Shown one piece after another: positions 36,674 to 41,033 of a DNA stretch of 41,033 nucleotides. Within the stretch, counting starts at the first letter, position 1; the number at the start of each line of letters is the position of its first letter. Source of the DNA: Gammaproteobacteria bacterium (GTDB lineage Bacteria > Pseudomonadota > Gammaproteobacteria > JAJFJF01); the NCBI GenBank assembly GCA_021774255.1, contig JAJFJF010000026.1, positions 1 to 41,033 of the forward strand, given 5' to 3'. The notes beneath the pieces were generated by a model that worked only from the letters and a program-made list of their open reading frames with translations, did not search any database and had not been told where the DNA came from. The translations under genes were made by a program, and so were the position numbers.

Positions 36674-37399
36674 ATGCGAAAGATATTACTCGACACAGAA
36701 ACCACGGGTCTCAGCCCTAAACAAGGCCATCGCATTATTGAAATCGGTTGCGTTGAATTGATTGACCGAGAGCTGACGGGTAATGATTTCCATCAATACA
36801 TTAATCCTGAGCGTGCGGTTGATCGCGGTGCATTTGAAGTGCATGGGATCGGTGATGACTTTCTAGCCGACAAACCCGTTTTTGCGGATGTGGCGGATGC
36901 GTTTATGGATTATGTGCGCGATGCCGAAGTCATTATTCACAATGCGCCGTTTGATGTGGGTTTTTTAGACCACGAGTTAACGCTAGCCAGTAAAGCCTTA
37001 GGGAAAAAATTCGGCACACTCAAACAGCATGTCACAATATTTGATACCCTCGAATTAGCGCGCCGACGCCACCCCGGGCAGCGTAATAATTTGGATGCAT
37101 TGTGCCGCCGCTACGACATTGTGACGCAACGTGATTTACACGGCGCGTTGCTCGACGCGCAAATCTTAGCCGATGTTTATTTAGCCATGACTGGCGGTCA
37201 AGTGAGCTTATCGCTAGACGAAGCGCCCACGCAAACAGCGTCGCAGCGCAAAGCTGCACGTGCCCAATCTGCCGGCAAGGTTTCGTTGCCTGTGATCCAC
37301 GCCACTGAGGCAGAGCTCGCCGCACATGCCAGCCGTTTAGACGATATTGATAAGGCGAGTGACGGCAACTGTGTTTGGAAGCAAACAGAGTCTGCTTGA
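36674..37399 (+). CDS. dnaQ: DNA polymerase III epsilon subunit (3'-5' proofreading exonuclease)
   Basis: 241 residues from ATG 36674, with GGGAAGG about 10 nt upstream; a GTG at 36665 overlapping the rnhA stop is an alternative adding three residues. DEDDh exonuclease motifs: LLDTETTGL (Exo I), IIHNAPFDVGFLDHEL (Exo II) and HGALLDAQILADVY (Exo III with His and Asp). A C-terminal linker leads to the alpha-subunit binding region. Gene order rnhA-dnaQ is conserved, although in E. coli the pair is divergent. Confidence 0.96.
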   Translation: MRKILLDTETTGLSPKQGHRIIEIGCVELIDRELTGNDFHQYINPERAVDRGAFEVHGIGDDFLADKPVFADVADAFMDYVRDAEVIIHNAPFDVGFLDHELTLASKALGKKFGTLKQHVTIFDTLELARRRHPGQRNNLDALCRRYDIVTQRDLHGALLDAQILADVYLAMTGGQVSLSLDEAPTQTASQRKAARAQSAGKVSLPVIHATEAELAAHASRLDDIDKASDGNCVWKQTESA

Positions 37400-37497
37400 T
37401 TTCTCAAAACATGTTTCGCCATAGAAGTCCCCTAGCTTCGCGTTGCAATGCATTGCCTGTATTTTTTCACCAGGCATCTTTCAATCTCGGTACGTGT

Positions 37498-37530
37498 TGT
37501 GGGGGAGCCTCCGTGGCTGCCCGAGTGGCT
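37498..37530. repeat. Degenerate GTAGGGGC-type repeat before fadE
   Basis: GTGGGGGAGCCTCCGTGGCTGCCCGAGTGGC resembles the elements at 29610 and 40263 with several substitutions. The remaining 37400-37677 gap has no open frame; the fadE promoter must be there, with TATACT around 37622 as a possible -10. Confidence 0.5.
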
Positions 37531-37677
37531 TTTATGTTATGAATGCATAAAGGGGTAACTGAGCACTGAAAGTAATTCATCATGAGTTTATCTTGAAGGG
37601 GATTTAAGTCAGTCATTCCTCTATACTCAATAAGATAAGAACATCGTTATTTATCGCTATTTTAGGAGAGATTTCCC

Positions 37678-40113
37678 ATGTGGGGTCTAGTTCAACTGCT
37701 TATTGTTATTACTGTGATGGGCACACTGGCTTTTCAGCGGGCGCCGCTATGGCTATGGAGCAGTTTGTTATTACTGGTGGTGGTGGCGCTGACCTTGATA
37801 GGTTCGATGCAAGGTGTTGCTTTGCTCATCGTCTGGGTAGCGGTGTTAGCATTATTGGCCGTATTGAATTGGCCTGTGTTGCGTCGCAAAACCGTCACGG
37901 CCCCCTTGCTCGCTTTTTTCCGCCGTAGCATGCCGCCGATGTCGGTCACCGAGCGTGACGCGATTGAAGCCGGTGATGTGTGGTGGGAAGCCGATATTTT
38001 TTCGGGTAACCCCGATTGGGATAAGTTGCATGCCATCCCCGAGCCACAGCTTACCAAAGAGGAGCAGGCTTATCTTGATAATGAAGTGAACACACTTTGC
38101 CGCATGATTGATGATTGGCAAATCACACATGAAATAAAAGATTTGCCTACTGAGGTGTGGGAGTACATTAAAACCGCTGGTTTTTGGAGCCTGATCATTC
38201 CAACAGAATATGGCGGTAAAGGCTTTTCTGCATTAGCGCATTCTGCTGTGGTGGCGCGTATTGCCAGCCGTAGCGTGAGTGTGGCCGTCACGGTGATGGT
38301 ACCCAACTCGTTAGGCCCGGGCGAATTGCTACTCGAATACGGCACCGACGCGCAAAAACAACATTATTTGCCACGCTTGGCAAGCGGCCAAGATATTCCT
38401 TGCTTTGGGTTAACGGAGCCCGGTGCCGGCAGTGATGCGGGTAGTCTTGAGTCAATTGGTGTGGTGTGTCAGGGCGAGTGGGAAGGCAAAACGGTTACCG
38501 GTATTCGCCTCAATTGGGACAAACGCTATATTACCTTATCGCCCATTGCCACTGTGTTGGGCTTAGCGTTTCGTTTGTTAGATCCCGATGGTTTGCTGGG
38601 CAAGCAAGAAGACATTGGCATTACGCTTTGTTTAATTCCCACCTCACACCCAGGTGTGGTGGTAGGCGATCGCCATTACCCACTCGACAGCGCCTTTTTA
38701 AATGGCCCGACCTACGGTAAAGATGTCTTTATTCCGATCGACTGGATTATTGGTGGTCAAGAAATGGCCGGGCAAGGCTGGCGCATGCTCATGGAGGCCC
38801 TTGCTGTAGGGCGCAGTATTTCATTGCCCGCTTTAAGTGCTGGCATGAGTCAATTGAGTTGCCGCATGACGGGGGCGTACGCGCGTATCCGCGAGCAATT
38901 TGGTGTGGCCATCGGTCACTTTGAAGGGGTGCAAGAAGCGCTCGCGCGGATCGGTGGTTTAACGTATATGCTCAATAGCATGCGTTTGCTCACTTTAACG
39001 GCGCTGGAACACGATAAGCGCCCGGCGATCGCGTCTGCCATGGCCAAATACCACATGACCGAGCTGGGGCGACAAATTATTAACGATTCCATGGATATTC
39101 ACGGTGGGCGCGCCATTATTTTAGGGCCGCGCAATTACCTGGGGCGTAACTATGAAGCCGTGCCAATCAGTATTACCGTCGAAGGCGCCAATATTTTAAC
39201 GCGCAATTTAATTATCTTTGGGCAAGGGGCCATTCGCTGTCACCCTTATATTTACCAAGAAATGCAGGCAGCGCAATTAAGTGATCCTGCCGCGCGTTTA
39301 GTCCAGTTTGATAAATTAATCTTTGCGCATGTCGGGCACGTGGTGACCCAAACGGTTAGGGGGTTTGTGTTTGCGTTAACCGGTGGGCGGGGCAGTGAGG
39401 TACCGGAAGCCGGCGTGATGGAAAAACACTATCGCCAATTAAATCGCTTGAGTGCGGCGTTTTCAGTGGTGGCCGATATCACCATGATGGTATTTGGCGG
39501 TGCCTTAAAGCGGCGCGAGCGTTTATCAGCCAGACTCGGCGATGTATTAAGCTATTTGTACATGGCCAGCGGTGTTTTAAAGTATTTTAACGATCAAAAT
39601 AAACCAGACAGCGATCGCATTTACGTGGATTGGTGTGTGCAATACTGTTTGCATGAAGCGCAAAATGCCTTTGATGACTTGTTTGCTAATTTAGGGAAGC
39701 CTTGGTTAGCACGTGCGCTGCGCTTTTTGGTATTTCCGCTTGGCAAACCTTACCGTGCGCCCTCAGATAGTTTAGAAGCGCGTATTGCTGAGTCATTGCT
39801 TACGCCTTCTGCCATGCGCTCCCGCCTCACCCAAGAATGTTATCTCGGAGAAGAAGCAAGTGATGTGACGCAAATTGTTGAAAAGGCCTTGGTGGCGGTG
39901 GTAGCAGCCGAGGGTGCAATGAAAAAATTACGCGCGGCCATCAGGCAGGGTGACGTGGCGAAATCAGCAGATTGGGCGACGCAAATACAACAAGCCAAAG
40001 AAAAAAGCTTGCTAACGGATGCAGAGGCAAATGCCTTACAAGCAGCGCAAGCATTGACCCGAGAAGCCGTTGCTGTTGATTCATTCCCAGCGGATTATTT
40101 TAACCAGCACTAA
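37678..40113 (+). CDS. fadE: Acyl-CoA dehydrogenase FadE
   Basis: 811 residues (E. coli FadE 814). N-terminal membrane helices (about 1-70), acyl-CoA dehydrogenase domains (about 115-490) with FGLTEPGAGSDAGS, DIHGGRAIILGPRNYLGRNYEAVPISITVEGANILTRNLIIFGQGAIR, and the C-terminal DUF1974 part (about 500-790). It performs the first oxidation of fatty acid beta-oxidation at the inner membrane. AGGAGAG precedes the ATG. Single-gene unit. It and the FAAL operon are the two fatty acid genes of the window, but no shared control is visible. Confidence 0.96.
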   Translation: MWGLVQLLIVITVMGTLAFQRAPLWLWSSLLLLVVVALTLIGSMQGVALLIVWVAVLALLAVLNWPVLRRKTVTAPLLAFFRRSMPPMSVTERDAIEAGDVWWEADIFSGNPDWDKLHAIPEPQLTKEEQAYLDNEVNTLCRMIDDWQITHEIKDLPTEVWEYIKTAGFWSLIIPTEYGGKGFSALAHSAVVARIASRSVSVAVTVMVPNSLGPGELLLEYGTDAQKQHYLPRLASGQDIPCFGLTEPGAGSDAGSLESIGVVCQGEWEGKTVTGIRLNWDKRYITLSPIATVLGLAFRLLDPDGLLGKQEDIGITLCLIPTSHPGVVVGDRHYPLDSAFLNGPTYGKDVFIPIDWIIGGQEMAGQGWRMLMEALAVGRSISLPALSAGMSQLSCRMTGAYARIREQFGVAIGHFEGVQEALARIGGLTYMLNSMRLLTLTALEHDKRPAIASAMAKYHMTELGRQIINDSMDIHGGRAIILGPRNYLGRNYEAVPISITVEGANILTRNLIIFGQGAIRCHPYIYQEMQAAQLSDPAARLVQFDKLIFAHVGHVVTQTVRGFVFALTGGRGSEVPEAGVMEKHYRQLNRLSAAFSVVADITMMVFGGALKRRERLSARLGDVLSYLYMASGVLKYFNDQNKPDSDRIYVDWCVQYCLHEAQNAFDDLFANLGKPWLARALRFLVFPLGKPYRAPSDSLEARIAESLLTPSAMRSRLTQECYLGEEASDVTQIVEKALVAVVAAEGAMKKLRAAIRQGDVAKSADWATQIQQAKEKSLLTDAEANALQAAQALTREAVAVDSFPADYFNQH

Positions 40114-40178
40114 AGACTGGAAATAAGCTGGAAAACTCGATAGCGTCCACGGGGGATCCCTCAATCTCTGCGTCTGCT

Positions 40179-40203
40179 GTAGGGGCGACCCGCGGTCGCC
40201 CTA
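40179..40203. repeat. GTAGGGGC-type repeat
   Basis: GTAGGGGCGACC, CGC, GGTCGCCCTA: a nearly perfect palindrome. Confidence 0.75.
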
Positions 40204-40262
40204 TTAGATAAAGGCGTGAAATTCGATAGCGTTCATGAGGCATCGCGACTATCTCAACCCCC

Positions 40263-40315
40263 GTAGGGGCAGCCCCCGTGGCTGCCCGGGCGACCACAGG
40301 CGGCACCCCTACAGG
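40263..40315. repeat. GTAGGGGC-type repeat, long form
   Basis: GTAGGGGCAGCCCCCGTGGC TGCCCGGG at 40263-40290, followed by a GCGACC-type segment and closing with CCCCTACAG (40307-40315), which pairs with the initial GTAGGGG. Two nested palindromes are therefore present. Confidence 0.75.
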
Positions 40316-40331
40316 AGCTTTAGGTAAGAAC

Positions 40332-40358
40332 GTAGGGGCACGGCGTGCCGTGCCCGTA
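40332..40358. repeat. GTAGGGGC-type repeat
   Basis: GTAGGGGCACGGC, GTGCCGTGCCCGTAC: palindromic with the arms GGGCACGGC and GCCGTGCCC. It is the copy closest to motif copy 5. Confidence 0.7.
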
Positions 40359-40492
40359 CAAGATTCAAGTGCAATTAAGAGAGGGGGTAACATTGCGCCC
40401 CAAAAGAAAGTCATTTAATTAACATTAAATGTTAGTCGATTAACAAATTGAAAAACATAATAAATTTTTACAAAAAAATCTGAAAAAATGGT

Positions 40493-40515
40493 GTTTACAC
40501 GCGGGTGTTATCCCA
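40493..40515 (+). promoter_or_regulatory. Shared upstream motif, copy 5
   Basis: GTTTACACGCGGGTGTTAT then CCCA, followed by TACTT. Both TTA(C) half-sites and the C21/A23 positions are kept; positions 1-2 and 19 differ from consensus. It ends 59 nt before the ATG of the right-edge gene, same strand. Confidence 0.55.
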
Positions 40516-40574
40516 TACTTTTAGATTTCCAAAACTTGAAAGCAGAGGATATCGCTTAAAAAAACTCGTTTCGT

Positions 40575-41033
40575 ATGCGTTTATTGTACTTTGTGTGCTT
40601 GTTGCTCTTTTTGAGCAATAGTGTGCTGGGTGTGCCGCTGAGCGGCGCGCCTGGCGGTGAACTGGCGGCGCCTGCGCCGCCGACAGCGTTGGATGAGACG
40701 CTTGCAAGCCGCCTCGGCGTCTACCCGATGGAGCTGGTCCACCAGTTCTACAGCGGTGAGGCGATCCGTGCGGCCTTGGAGCAGACGGGCAAGCCCCCGC
40801 TGCTTGATCCCGATGACCCGCGTGTGCAGTGGCTGGAGCAGCAGCTCAAGCAAGAAGCTGCTGCGGATGAAGACACCCCGGTGTCATTTGACCCGCCTGA
40901 GGCGTTGCTGGATCCTGAAGAAGCCGCGGCACTTGAGTACCAGTACCGGCAGCTTCCCACTTCTGTCAAAGAAGCGGTGTGGGCCGACTACCTTGCCGGC
41001 GTGCTGGAAGAGACCGATCCGGGTCTTTTTAGC
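40575..41033 (+). CDS. Secreted GC-rich protein of unknown function, N-terminal part (cut by window edge)
   Basis: 153 codons from ATG 40575 to the window end, no stop. MRLLYFVCLLLFLSNSVLG is a clear signal peptide. The rest is Ala/Pro/Glu/Leu-rich with helical, acidic segments (PDDPRVQWLEQQLKQEAAADED) and no recognised domain. After the signal peptide about four in five codons end in G or C (47 of the first 57 I counted), far above the neighbouring fadE. The leader (TTAAAAAAACTCGTTTCGT before ATG) has no Shine-Dalgarno. Motif copy 5 lies 59 nt upstream. The combination of signal peptide, GC-rich codons and motif matches the left-edge gene. Function unknown. Confidence 0.7.
   Translation, partial: MRLLYFVCLLLFLSNSVLGVPLSGAPGGELAAPAPPTALDETLASRLGVYPMELVHQFYSGEAIRAALEQTGKPPLLDPDDPRVQWLEQQLKQEAAADEDTPVSFDPPEALLDPEEAAALEYQYRQLPTSVKEAVWADYLAGVLEETDPGLFS

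Larger units (their letters stand above)
40114..40574. other. Intergenic region rich in palindromic repeats
   Basis: Holds three GTAGGGGC-type elements, a duplicated flank, then about 130 nt of AT-rich DNA and motif copy 5 with the leader of the right-edge gene. No open frame is credible. Confidence 0.6.

Noticed and set aside
40179..40358. Three similar palindromes as a CRISPR array
   Set aside because: The units are palindromic, unequal in length and spacing, and related copies are scattered singly in other gaps; no cas genes.

Overview
The window comes from a moderate-GC gammaproteobacterial chromosome. The evidence is classic conserved gene order: tRNA-fMet-rimP-nusA-infB-rbfA-truB-rpsO-pnp, ffh-rpsP-rimM-trmD-rplS with divergent ypjD and yfjD, ogt-xerD-dsbC, and the gloB/mltD versus methyltransferase-rnhA-dnaQ block followed by fadE. 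I cannot name the genus. The host-associated character of several accessory genes suggests a lineage that lives with eukaryotes (Legionellales-like is one possibility), but that is inference.

Layout. 1-7.6 kb: three minus-strand genes unlike the core genome, namely a partial secreted protein at the left edge, a 1453-residue GLUG/cadherin-like type I membrane protein, and a GC-rich 679-residue protein with a disordered middle. 7.9-11.25 kb: a two-gene minus-strand operon for a cytochrome P450 and a fatty acyl-AMP ligase fused to an acyl carrier domain. 11.6-20.3 kb: initiator tRNA plus the rimP-to-pnp translation/RNA operon. 20.5-21.9 kb: dicarboxylate-type symporter and tRNA-Arg(CCT). 21.9-28.1 kb: CNNM/CBS transporter, CcsA-like protein, ffh, rpsP, rimM, trmD, rplS. 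28.1-31.3 kb: ogt, xerD, dsbC, rhomboid protease. 31.43 kb: a 79-residue protein starting MGACFG. 31.8-40.1 kb: DAHP synthase, lytic transglycosylase, glyoxalase II, methyltransferase, RNase H, DNA pol III epsilon, FadE. 40.6 kb to the end: another GC-rich gene with a signal peptide, cut by the window edge.

The main discovery candidate is a 23-base sequence (ACTTACAC-N5-TGTTAC-N-CYA) found six times with no gaps. It lies 59-107 nt upstream of every one of the five unusual genes and 225 nt upstream of the P450/ligase operon, always in the orientation of the gene. I saw it in no other intergenic region here. The downstream genes also share long A-rich leaders without a recognisable Shine-Dalgarno sequence, and three are markedly GC-rich. 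Together this looks like a dispersed regulon of eukaryote-like secreted, membrane or lipid-anchored proteins plus a lipid-modifying operon, under one dedicated regulator or sigma factor.

Two families of palindromic intergenic repeats (CCCTCTCCCC...GGGGAGAGGG and GTAGGGGC...) are scattered among the housekeeping genes, some inside ribosome-binding regions.
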